Below, piece by piece: positions 53,722-64,000 of a DNA stretch of 64,000 nt. A program made the translations under genes and the position numbers. Source of the DNA: Lingula anatina (Eukaryota > Brachiopoda > Lingulata > Lingulida > Lingulidae); contig NW_019775420.1 of the NCBI RefSeq assembly GCF_001039355.2, positions 28,090 to 92,089 of the forward strand, in the 5' to 3' direction. The notes beneath the pieces are model-generated. The model searched no databases, was not told the DNA's origin, and saw nothing but the letters and a program-made list of their open reading frames with translations. Every line of letters starts with the position of its first letter. The first letter of the stretch is position 1.

Positions 53722-56700
53722 ATGGAAGCGATGCTTGATGAGACAGTGTCGACGGAAGATTTAAAGGTATATTTATTTTTCACTTTTGACTTATTCTTGA
53801 CAGTACAGATGCAGTTTTATGTCATTACATTGACAGTTTTAAATCTTCTCCGAATTTATGATTGAAACAATTTGTTATCTTTGCTGAAATAATGATATTT
53901 GATGTGCACGTCATATTACCCCATAGTGGGGATAAACACAATGTTAACGCTAGCTTACATATGGTGACTAACACGTCAGCTGTTTTTTGCCTCGTCAGTC
54001 GTATAAAAAGCGACAAAACATTCTTAAGAAAAACATGAAATATCTACATTTTTAGTCCCTTAGGTGTTTGTGAAAAAGATTTGAGATGGCGAATTCCGGA
54101 TATCAAAATTAGGCTTCATTCACATGCAATGTCTATTTTCTAAATTCTATTTTCTATTCGCGGTATGTCTTATGATCATGGTCTGTGCCCTGAATATCCC
54201 GCGGTGTAATTACTTGCAGCGCGAGCCAGTTACTATAAGTTACTATAAGTAACTGGCTCGCGCTGCCAGTAATTACTCGGCGGGATATTCAGGGCACAGA
54301 CCGTGATCATTAGATAGCGCGAATAGAAAATAGAATTTAGAAAATAGACATTGCATGTGAACGAAGCCTTAAGCTGCCCCCTCCTTCAATTTTCAAACCC
54401 ACCAGAATATTCTCTTTATATTGTGGATTTCATAATGCCATTTCATTTAATTCTTTAATGAAACAAAGAATGTTTAAGATTGTACTGTCCAGGGGGCGTC
54501 TGGATAGTCCGAAGGTTCATTGGTCCGAAGGTTCATTGGTCCGAAAAGTGGTAACATTTTCATCGATTTTTTAATCAAGGGTTCATTGGTCCGAAGGTTC
54601 TATAGTGAATATTCGGACCAATGAACCTTCGGACTATTGAACCTTCGGACTATTGCTACGGCCCCACTGACCCAGCCAGCTGGCTGCATGTTGATGTTGA
54701 ATTAACACTATCGTTTGCCACAAGCTTGGCTGTCACTTTGATTGTTTACTGCAGGTATTAATAATTACTAGTAATATAAACCAGGTAATATTAACTTAAC
54801 CTAAAAACCACATACGTGTAAAACAACTTTAGACTATCATACTATACTACGAGTCTACCATAATGCAAATAATAATGAAATAAAGAAAATTAATAAAATA
54901 TTTTAAAAGAATTTCATAAAATCACCGTCAACCCCAATAGAGACGTGCAATAAAGATAAAGTAAACTTGTAAAACAGAATCGCGGAAAATAAATCATAAA
55001 AATCCAAACAGAATAGAAGCAGACATCATATTACTCCCAAAATTGATACAGCTACCTTTAATTTTCCACATCACATTTTTTTTTCAGTAAATCTGATGTA
55101 TTAGATCCTCAGAATCAGGCCTACATGTATATGCCCCTGGCTTCAATGTTAGCTTTATTATTTAAAAACAAATCAAATGAAGTGCTGATTGTTAAAAATT
55201 TCTTTCATCTTTCAGAAATTTGAACAGAGGTACAATGAGCAGATGACAAGAGGCAGCGTGAGTCCAAAGACTCAGTTTGAATATGCTTGGTGCTTAGTGC
55301 GTAGTAAATATTCCAAGGATAATCAGAAAGGAATTATTCTCTTAGAAGGTAAAAATGTATGAGCAATAAAAATGTACATATTTTTAAAAATAATTTGCCT
55401 CTTCTTTTCTTGATAATAGAAAAAATTATGAAAATTATTCAATTGGAAAAGAAATATACTCAATAAATGATCATATTCACTATGATATTTGTTTTTTTTT
55501 TACTTTGAAGAGCATTCAAACAACATCTGTGGCACCAGACTTCCAACATATTTTACGTTTATTTGTTATTATTCTTTTTGTTTAACTTCACTTTTTTCCA
55601 TCAATATTATGCCAACTTTTATTTTCAGACCTATTTCATAAAACACATGATGAAACTGCGAAGAGAGATTACTTATATTACCTGGCTGTCGGGAACACGC
55701 GTCTCAAAGTGAGTACAGCTTACAGGGTTTGCTCAACATCTACTACACCAAGCACATCTGCAGAGCCAGTCCTTTGTATCCTGTGTCTAAATAGAAGGTT
55801 GCCTGATGTAGTTTATAGACTGGGTTAACGTTGTTGGTTGGTAATAACAATGACCCCATTTCCAGAGATTAGATCGATCTACTTTAGATCGACCTTACTC
55901 CCTGGGGGTTCACGCTAAATAGCTGTCAGCCGGGCGGACACGAAAGTTACAGCTTGTAGTAGGCGGGACAGACATTTAAGCCGGATTATCTGACAGTAAT
56001 CTAGTGAGACTCCCCGCAGGGATAGATCGATCTAAAAGCTCTGGGAATACAGCCAATCAATCAAATACCGCTGAAGTTGGGATATATGGCATGGCCATTA
56101 AAACTCTGGCTGCTAATTTATTTTTTTAATGCAAAGTAAAAGTGCATGTGTCAGTTTATTTAACTCTAAGATTTAAATGACATTATGGATCTTTTTTTTT
56201 TTTAATGGATAAAATTTCTAAAGTTACATCAAACACTAATCGAAGATCAACTTAATTTGACTTTATTATGAGTGGAATCATTTCTTTTATTTAGAGAACT
56301 AATTGTGACAGTATTTTTTCTCTTTTCATTTTATTATTATTTCTTTCCTTCTCCAGGAATATGACAAAGCTCTCAAATATGTAAATGGCATCTTACAAGT
56401 ACAACCTGGCAACCACCAGGCTGCTGAGCTGAAGAAAATTATAAAGAAAAAAATGGAGAAAGGTGAGGTGAACTTTCTCTCTCTCTCTCTCTAACAGACA
56501 GAATATCTGAACACTTATGATAAGTCTTGATGGTAATTATGCTGTATACTTTCTTTAATTTAGAATTAGTATTTTGGTACAGATATGTGCACTATCATGT
56601 AATCCATTTTGTGAAAATGACCTGCAGTTTCTTAAGCACCAATTTATGCATTAAATATGGTAAATCATAATATAATATGATCACATGTACAAACAGTTAA

Positions 56701-56822
56701 CAATAATTCTTCGGTTTTTGGCATTTCCAGAGGGTCTTCTAGGAATGGCAATAGTTGGTGGAGCAGCTGCAGTGGCATTGGGAAGCATTATAGGGCTGGG
56801 CGTGGCACTTGCTAAGAAATAA
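53722..56822 (+). CDS. FIS1: Mitochondrial fission 1 protein, complete
   Basis: Five exons: 53,722-53,766; 55,216-55,348; 55,629-55,708; 56,357-56,462; 56,731-56,822. They give 151 residues, the usual FIS1 length. The N-terminal arm and the tetratricopeptide-like helical bundle (about 1-121) include SVSPKTQFEYAWCLVRSKY, LYYLAVGNTRLKEYDKALKY and VNGILQVQPGN. The C-terminus is a membrane anchor (about 123-149, rich in Gly, Ala, Ile and Val) followed by a basic KK, typical of tail-anchored outer mitochondrial membrane proteins. FIS1 takes part in mitochondrial and peroxisomal fission, facing the cytosol. Intron 1 carries two foldback insertions absent from the second copy, and intron 3 carries a family P MITE present in both. 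Identification is confident. Confidence 0.95.
54112..54368. mobile_element. 257-bp palindromic MITE with TTA target duplication
   Basis: In FIS1 intron 1. The terminal inverted repeats ggcttcattcacatgcaatg extend almost to the centre (cgcgagccagttac on the left arm, gtaactggctcgcg on the right). TTA flanks both ends (54,109-54,111 and 54,369-54,371), while the empty site in the other copy has a single TTA (58,023-58,025). A 3-bp TTA duplication fits PIF/Harbinger-type MITEs. Confidence 0.8.
54492..54667. mobile_element. Foldback insertion built of GGTTCATTGGTCCGAA repeats
   Basis: In FIS1 intron 1, absent from the second copy (58,140-58,150). The left half repeats gtccgaaggttcattg and the right half holds its inverse (caatgaaccttcggac). 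The ends gggggcgtctgg and its imperfect inverse tacggcccc are terminal repeats. No coding potential. Confidence 0.7.
55852..56054. mobile_element. Palindromic MITE family P, copy 10
   Basis: In FIS1 intron 3. Identical in position to copy 11 in the second FIS1 sequence, but lacking the taattacccccttac centre. Confidence 0.8.
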
Positions 56823-59414
56823 CTTAGAGATACTGTACTAAGACACACATTGAGCAGAAGACCTGATTAAACAAAACTTTCGTTTTCCTGGAAATTTCAA
56901 CATTTTCCTTAAAAACCAAAGTGTATCATGTCCAAAGCCATTTGCAAATTACAATCTATAAAATTTTGCCCAAATTTGATTTCCAAGCTACTGGATTGGT
57001 GAATTTCACTTATAGAAATTTAGAACTTGCAAACAGGTTAATTTTATAAATTGTAATTTTCTCAATGGAATTTAATGGAATTGGCATGTACATTGACTTG
57101 GTGATAATAAGGAGATGCCTAAAATTTCCAGGAATACTTTTTATAATTATCACTGTAATGATTATTAATATTTATCATTATTTTGCTTCCAAGGGAGTCT
57201 AATGCATGGTAGTCTATAAGCAGAAAGTTGTGATGCATACAAAGATCATGACACTGTTAAACAACATAGAAATAACTAAAATATACCAAGTATCAGTTTT
57301 ACACCAATACATCAAGAAAAAACTAAGAGGACATAACACTCTTATAGCATTTAGAAAAACTAAGAGATACTCAGCATGGGTTTTATACATGTACCAGAAA
57401 GAAATAGAATTAAATGTGGCTTACTAGCAGATAGTAAAGAATTCTTGTAAAATGACAGCCAGTAGAGAAATAATATACTTCAGAAAGTTGTGTAAAATAT
57501 GGTGTTAAGATGGTTTATACAAGAGCACAGTTTCTTTTGTTTTCTTCTTGTTTATTTATTTAATCATTTTCATATTGTTTTCAGCGTAAATTCATAATGC
57601 TGCCTGGACTTAAACTTTTTGACAGGAGTTTGTACTAGATATTGTTACAAAATGTAGNTTTCGACGGAAGATTTAAAGGTATATTTATTTTTCACTTTTA
57701 ACTTATTCTTGACATTACAGATGCAGTTTTTATGTCATTACATTGACAGTTTTAAATCTTCTCCGAATTTATGATTGAAACAATATGTTACCTTTTCTGA
57801 AATAATGATATTTGATGTGCACGTCATATTACCCCATAGTGGGGATAAACACAATGTTAACGCTAGCTTACATATGGTGACTAACACGTCAGCTGTTTGT
57901 TGCCGCGTCAGTCGTATAAAAAAGCGACAAAACATTCTTAAGAAAAATATGAAGTATCTACATTTTTACTCTCTTGGGTGTTTGTGAAAAAGGTTTGAGA
58001 TGGCGAATTCCGGATAATTAAATTAAGCTGCCCACTCCTCCCCTAAACCCACCAGAATATTCTCTTTAAATTGTGGATTTCATCATGCCATTTAATTTAA
58101 TTCTTTAATGAAACAAAGAATAATGAAGATTGTACTATCCCAGCAGTCTGACTGCATGTTGATGTTGAATAAACACTATTAATTGACACAATCTTGGCTG
58201 TCACTCTGATTGTTTACTGCGGGTATTAATGATTTATATAAACCAGGTAACTTTAACTTAACCTAAAAATCACATACATGTAATTTGATGTAAAACAACT
58301 TTAGACTATCATACTATACTACGAGTCTACCATAATGCAAATAATAATGAAATAAGAAAATTAATTAAATATTTCAAAGGAATTTCATAAAATCACCACC
58401 AACCCCAATAGAGATGTGTAATTAAATAAAGTAAACTTGTGAAACAGAATCACGGAAAATAAATCATAAAAATCCAAACAGAATAGAAGCAGACATCAGA
58501 TTAGACCCAAAATTGATACAGCTACCTTTAATTTTCCACATCACATTTTTTTTCAGTAAATCTGATGTATTGGATTCTCAGAATCAGGCCTACATGTATA
58601 TGCCCCTGGCTTCAATGTTAGCTTTATCATTTAAAAACAAATCAAATGAAGTGCTGATTGTTAAAATTTTCTTTCATCTTTCAGAAATTTGAACAGAGGT
58701 ACAATGAGCAGATGACAAGAGGCAGCGTGAGTCCAAAGACTCAGTTTGAATATGCTTGGTGCTTAGTGCGTAGTAAATATGCAAGGGATAATCAGAAAGG
58801 AATTATTCTCTTAGAAGGTAAAAATGTATGAGCAATAAAAATGTACATATGTTGTGTTGAAGAATACCATAGCATATCTTAGATTACTGCCTTGTTGAAT
58901 TTATTAACTTTTCAACCTGAATCTCTTTTTCCACATTAGGTAAAATAATTTTCCTCTTCTTTTCTTGATAGTAGAAAAATTTTGAAAATCATTCAATTGA
59001 AAAAGAAATATATTCAATAAAAGTTAATATTCACTATGATATTTGTCAGTTTTACTTCGAACAGCATTTAAACAACATCTATAGCTACTTCCAATACATA
59101 TTTTACTTTTATTTGTTATTATCCTTTTTTAGTATGAAATATGTATAACTTTACTTTTTTCCATCAGTGTTATGCCAACTTTTATTTTCAGACCTATTTC
59201 ATAAAACACATGATGAAACTGCAAAGAGAGATTATTTATATTACCTGGCTGTCGGGAACACACGTCTCAAAGTAAGTACAGCTCACAGGGTTTGTTCAAC
59301 ATCTACTACACCAAGCACAGCTGCAGAGCCAGTCCTTTGTATCCTGTGTCTGAATAGAAGGTGGCCTGATGTAGTTTATAGACTGGGTTAACATTGTTGG
59401 TTGGTAATAACAAT

Positions 59415-59629
59415 GACCCCATTTCCAGAGATTAGATCGATCTACTTTAGATTGACCTAACTCCCTGGGGGTTCACGCTAAATAGCTGTCAGCCGGGCGG
59501 ACACGAAAGTTAATTACCCCCTTACAGCTTGTAGTAGGCTGGACGGACATTTAAGCCGGATTATCTAACAGTAATCTAGTGAGACTCCCCGCAGGGATAG
59601 ATCGATCTAATAGCTCTGGGAATACAGCC
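59415..59629. mobile_element. Palindromic MITE family P, copy 11
   Basis: In intron 3 of the second FIS1 sequence, at the same site as copy 10 and with the full gttaattaccccctta centre. Confidence 0.8.
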
Positions 59630-59767
59630 AATCAATCAAATACCGCTGAAGTTGGGATATATGGCGTGGCCATTAAAACTCTGGCTGCTAATTTATTTTT
59701 TTAATGCAAAGTAAAAGTGCATGTGTCAGTTTATTTAACTCTAAGATTTGAATGACCTTATGGTCCT

Positions 59768-59768
<1 letters not shown>

Positions 59769-59809
<41 letters not shown>
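59769..59809. repeat. Poly-T tract in FIS1 intron 3
   Basis: About 40 T here against about 12 in the first copy (56,193-56,204). Confidence 0.9.
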
Positions 59810-59810
<1 letters not shown>

Positions 59811-60078
59811 AGTGGATAAAATTTCTAAAGTTACATCAAATATTCTAATTGAAGATCAACTTAATTTGACTTTATTATTAGTGGAATTATTTCTTTTATT
59901 TCTAAAACTAATTGTAACAGTATTTTTTCTCTTTTCATTTTATTATTATTTCTTTCCTTCTCCAGGAATATGACAAAGCTCTCAAATATGTAAATGGCAT
60001 CTTGCAAGTGCAACCTGGCAACCACCAGGCTGCTGAGCTGAAGAAAATTATAAAGAAAAAAATGGAGAAAGGTGAGGT

Positions 60079-60080
<2 letters not shown>

Positions 60081-60118
<38 letters not shown>
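60081..60118. repeat. (CT)n microsatellite in FIS1 intron 4
   Basis: Follows exon 4 of the second copy. The first copy has a shorter tract (56,477-56,493). Confidence 0.9.
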
Positions 60119-60120
<2 letters not shown>

Positions 60121-61284
60121 ATAGACAGAATATCTGAACACTTATGATAAGTCTTGATGGTAATTATGCTGTATACTTTCTTTAATTTAGAATTAGTATT
60201 TTGGTACAGATATGTGCACTATCATGTAATCCATTTTGTGAAAATGACCTGCAGTTTCATAAGCACCAATTTACGCATTAAATATGGTAAATCATAATAT
60301 AACATGATCACATGTGCAAACAGTAAACAATAATCCTTTGGTTTTTGGCATTTCCACAGAGGGTCTGCTAGGAATGGCAATAGTTGGTGGAGCAGCTGCA
60401 GTGGCACTGGGAAGCATTATAGGACTGGGCGTGGCACTTACTAAGAAATAACTTGGAGATACTGTACAAAGACACCCATTGAGCAGAAGACCTGATTAAA
60501 CAAAACTTTCATTTTCCTGGAAATTTCAACACTTCTCTTAAACACCAAAGTATGTTATCTCCAAAGCCATTTGCAAATTACAATCTATAAAATGTTGCCC
60601 AATTTTGATTTCCAAGCTACTAGATTGGTGAATTTCACTCACAGAATTTTAGAACTGGGAAAAGGTTAATTTTATAAATTGTAATTGTCTCAATGGAATT
60701 TAATGGAATTAGCATGTAAGCTCACTTGGTGATAATAAGGAGATGCATAAGATTTCCAGGAAATCTTTTTATAATTATCACTGTAATAATTATTAATATT
60801 TATCATTATTTTGCTTCCAAGGGGGTCTAATGCACGGTAGTCTATAAACAGAAAGTTGTGAGGCATACAAAGATCCTGACACTTTTAAACAACATAGAAA
60901 TAACTAAAATATACCAAGTATCAGTTTTACACTGATACATCAAGAAAAGACTAAGAGGACATAACACTCTTATACCATTTAGAAAAACTAAGAGATATGC
61001 AGCATCGGTTTTATAAATGTACCCGAAAGAAATAGACTTAAATGTGGCTTACTAGCAAATAGTAAAGGATTCTTGTAAAATGACAGCCAGTAGAGAAATT
61101 ATATACTTCAGAAAGTTGTGTAAAATATGGTTTTAAGATGGGTTTATACAAGAGGACAGTTTCTTTGGTTTTCTTTTTGTTTATGTATTTGATCATTTTC
61201 ATAATGTTTTCAGCGTAATTTATAAAGCTGCCTTGACTTAAACTTTTTGGCAAGAGTTTGTACTAAATATTGTTACAGAACTTA

Positions 61285-61910
61285 GTTTTTTGTGTTTATT
61301 GTAATTTAGAAACAGCTGTTTTCCAATAGTATCCACTTGTCAGTTTTATTTTGTATGGGTTTACCGGTTGCATTTTTGTGAAAATTGCTTTTAAGGTACG
61401 GATTAAGTTATTCATAAAAACTCCTCGTTTAAGCAGAATAAAAAAATGACCTGGCATAGTTAATGCTATTAAGAGACAGGATCTTTTTGTTCGAAAATTG
61501 CAGAGCAATTTCATTGATTTGATAAATGAAGCAAAAGAAGCCATTTTGCTTGCATTTGGTTACAAACACAGGTTATACCTATTTTGTTAAAGTATAATAT
61601 TTTTTTATTTTTAAATTCATTGTTACAGTGCCATTATAATACAAAATGGTTATTGTGAAAAAATAAATGTTGCATGCATTTTACACAACGTGGCCTGCTT
61701 GCCATTCCTGGTGCTGACGACCAGCAAGGGACGGCACAGTTATCCCACGTCCTGTCTTAGCTCTCTTTGCCTTGAAGCTCTGTCACGCCTAGCGTGAAGA
61801 AGTGCGTGTGATTACCACTATAAAAAATCGATAACAGGCACAGCTTTGAGCGTATAAAATCACCGCTTTTCCATCGCATGAAAATGAACATAGTAGTACA
61901 TTGTTCAGAC
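61285..61910. other. Sequence downstream of FIS1
   Basis: No gene recognised. It is unique to the right-hand contig. Confidence 0.4.
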
Positions 61911-61911
61911 T

Positions 61912-62420
61912 AGTAAAATTTAACATAAATAAAAATGAAAATTTATTCGATCAGAGTCGCGGGAGCGCGACTAGTAATAAGTGTCAATAGAAGTTCATTT
62001 CTCTTATCTATTTTCTCTTATCTCTTTTCTTATCTTCTTTAATTATAGTGAAGTCTCAATAAAGATATGTCTGTCACGCCAAGTTACATATAGGTATAAT
62101 ATCAGGCTGCGACCTGGCAATAAAGAAGATAAGATAAGAAAAGAGATTCACGTTAGATAAGAGATATAAACTTCTATTGACACTTATTACGAGTCGCGGG
62201 CTTAAAATTTAACATTAATAAAAATGAAAATTAATTCGATCAGAGTCGCGGGCTTGGACGCGCGACTCGTAATAAGTGTCAATAGAAGTTTATATCTCTT
62301 ATCTAACGTTAATCTCTTTTCTTATCTTATCTTCTTTAATTATAGCGAAGTCTCAATAAAGATATAAGTCTGTCACGCCAAGTTAGGTATAAAATCAGGC
62401 TGCGACCTGGCAATAAAGGA
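61912..62420. mobile_element. Nested direct and inverted repeat, probable MITE cluster
   Basis: A roughly 210-bp block (attcgatcagagtcgcggg, aataagtgtcaatagaagtt, aagtctcaataaagatat, caggctgcgacctggcaata) occurs twice in direct order, near 61,915-62,125 and 62,205-62,420. Between them a 68-bp inverted piece (gataagagatataaacttct) pairs with the right copy. No coding capacity. Confidence 0.65.
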
Positions 62421-63111
62421 GTGTTTAATTTTGGTAACTAAACGGTGGTGTTGCGTTACTCTTCTCTCCGGGCATAACCCAAGTCGGGAATCGCGTACCG
62501 TACCTAGAATCTTCCAGCGTAGGATTAGAGCCCCTAGCGTCTAGATTATACCCGCGGTATATCTAAGAACCTAGTACAACACGTGTAAGAAGCGAAAGGA
62601 ATTGCTTTTGAACATGCTAAAACACTTTATCTTTGCTTACCCGATCCCGATCGTACAAAAACATTTGCCTACGTACTAGAGGAGTACATCTAATGACCAC
62701 TTGCGTTCGTCTGCGAATAGACAATTTATGTCTCCTTGATCTAAACCGACTTATAATAATATTTATAATTTATTTAAATATTATAATATGATACACCTAT
62801 TAAAAGAATAGAACAAAGTCAAGTTTAGAGTTGTAAGCTTAAGTGTTAAACCGTCGCCATAAATTAACGTTGACTAGTAACGCCAAATTTCCCTTATCTC
62901 ATACTTTAGTGCACTACGCTTAGTGTGACAGTCCTCTCAGATAAAACGGCTCTTTTTATCAATTCCTGTCCCCTACATGTCCCCGTGAACTGTCCTTGTC
63001 ATATCATATTATTACACCAAAAACGAGGGACATATTCATTTTTGAAACCTCTCTTCTCTAGCAAAATCCTTTATCCGATCCGTTAGTGGATACACATAAG
63101 CGCGCCACTGG
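62421..63111. other. Intergenic, CpG-richer stretch
   Basis: Contains more CG dinucleotides than the surroundings. No gene was recognised. Confidence 0.35.
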
Positions 63112-63414
63112 CTATCCCCTACTGACGTACGTACTCGACCGCCGTCTACGTGGTCCCTTAAAGCGTCGACAGAAGCGTTTTACGTTACGTAGTCCCATTT
63201 GAGTTTGCTCAAGTAACGTCCGGGCGTCCAGTACAAATATAGTAATACTGATGCCCAACAGGAGTCCTATGGCAAACGTGCTACAGGGAACCACGACGCT
63301 CAGACTCGCCTCTTTCGGTGTGGCGGAAAATTTTCGTTGACGTTGGGTGACGCTGGGAATGGAGGCTGAAGTGCAAGTGACAAACTGGTGTGAGACACGA
63401 GACAACGCACTCAA
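63112..63414 (-). CDS. Possible terminal exon of an unidentified membrane protein
   Basis: A minus-strand frame of 100 codons ending in TAG at 63,112. It contains one strong hydrophobic segment (SVVVPCSTFAIGLLLGISIT) followed by a basic tail (KRFCRRFKGPRRRRSS). There is no ATG at its start. An AG acceptor (cctatttgag) lies at its 5' edge, so it would be a last exon of a gene entering from the right. No homology was recognised and it may be chance. Confidence 0.25.
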   Translation of the reverse strand: MSALSRVSHQFVTCTSASIPSVTQRQRKFSATPKEASLSVVVPCSTFAIGLLLGISITIFVLDARTLLEQTQMGLRNVKRFCRRFKGPRRRRSSTYVSRG

Positions 63415-64000
63415 ATAGGTTATGAATTTTCATGAAACATGAAATCCACTGCAAAATTTAATAGCATGTCTTAAACTAAAATCACCTTTACCAAAATCCT
63501 TACAAGGTCCCTTACTTAATATAAGATGACTGAAAGGAAATTAGCTCAATATCCTATAGGGCCCTTTGGAGCATAATTCTTAGACAAGAATCTTACAGAA
63601 GGTCCGATAGAATTGCTATACAGTCATGTAGGACTTCTATAGAGTCCTATAAGAAAAAATAGGTAAGGGCATCTTTTCCCTATATACCATTTCGTTTAAA
63701 TATAATGTGCACACATAAACAAACGCAAGCAAGTGCTAGCACAATCAAGAGCAGGGAAAAAAAAACGCACACGTACCCAGTAAACATACAGTACATCCAG
63801 GATAATAAATGTTATGAAAAATGATAAGATCCTGAATGTATGTTTATTGGGTACATTTGCTTTTGTGTTCCTGCATGTGTTTGTTCTTCTACTCCACAAA
63901 TATCGCATACTTGCAATGTTCATGTAATTGCTAGTATTCATTTTGTTTCTCTAGTAACTAATTGACTTTTTTTTTTTTTTTTTTTTTTTTTTTGGCAGGG
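63415..64000. other. Right end of the window
   Basis: AT-rich, with tandem-like phrases of the type tcctatagggccc, ctatagagtcctataag near 63,550-63,660 and a poly-T tract at 63,967-63,993. No gene supported. Confidence 0.4.

Larger units (their letters stand above)
57661..60451 (+). pseudogene. FIS1: FIS1 second copy without start codon (truncated at an N)
   Basis: Exons 57,661-57,678 (3' end of exon 1 only), 58,685-58,817, 59,192-59,271, 59,966-60,071 and 60,360-60,451. All frames are intact and only a few residues differ from the first copy (SKYARD for SKYSKD, ALTKK for ALAKK). The copy begins in the middle of exon 1 right after a single N (57,658), so the first nine codons including the ATG are missing. 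The sequence just before the N matches the 3' flank of this same copy (61,206-61,280). Introns align throughout. This is most likely the other haplotype of one FIS1 locus. If it is a real duplicate it is a 5'-truncated pseudogene. Confidence 0.8.

Noticed and set aside
57206-57427. 73-codon frame downstream of FIS1.
   Set aside because: The aligned region of the second FIS1 copy (about 60,830-61,050) carries changes that remove the start and the frame. It is 3' flank.
1-64000. CRISPR arrays, bacterial operons, rRNA or tRNA genes.
   Set aside because: The tandem repeats seen are satellites, microsatellites or GPCR units, the genes are spliced, and no tRNA or rRNA signature was noticed.

Overview
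The window is eukaryotic and looks like an AT-rich marine invertebrate genome, probably a non-vertebrate deuterostome such as a sea urchin, hemichordate or amphioxus. The species cannot be fixed from sequence alone. The evidence is spliced genes with GT-AG introns, a lineage-type tandem array of intronless GPCR genes, abundant foldback (palindromic) repeats, LINE and hAT fragments, long microsatellites, and assembly gaps (N runs at 27,884-27,927 and 47,962-48,482, plus five single Ns).

Layout. (1) About 1,100-20,900 is a decaying tandem array of intronless rhodopsin-like GPCR genes on the + strand. Units 1 and 2 are nearly identical 3.9-kb repeats with full-length receptors. Unit 3 is a doubly deleted relic, unit 4 a full-length receptor with a 90-bp repeat at a contig join, unit 5 a 130-bp relic, and unit 6 a receptor with one in-frame stop. 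Four of the copies keep a TATA-like box exactly 72 nt upstream of the ancestral start codon. A diverged repeat, a LINE reverse-transcriptase relic and a nested hAT-like MITE separate units 5 and 6. (2) 23,615-33,433 (+) is a 13-exon gene for an unidentified protein with a helical, BAR-like N-terminal half and a disordered Pro/Ser-rich C-terminal half. (3) 42,460-51,534 (-) is a nine-exon gene for a GH32 beta-fructofuranosidase of 565 residues. It is predicted to be a type II membrane protein with its catalytic domain outside the cell or in the lumen. Exons 4 to 9 occur a second time at 36,809-41,286. (4) 53,722-56,822 (+) is a complete five-exon gene for the mitochondrial fission protein FIS1. 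A second copy at 57,661-60,451 lacks the start codon. (5) 61,300-64,000 holds nested repeats and one possible minus-strand terminal exon.

The GH32 and FIS1 duplications both break inside exons at single Ns. The simplest reading is two haplotype contigs laid end to end by the assembler, not real paralogs. The GPCR tandem duplication has no N at its junction and is probably real.

Eleven copies of one 200-320 bp fully palindromic MITE family are spread from 19.4 to 59.6 kb. The genes do not form an operon or an obvious pathway. They are a receptor cluster, a putative adaptor, a sucrose/fructan hydrolase and a mitochondrial housekeeping gene that happen to be neighbours.
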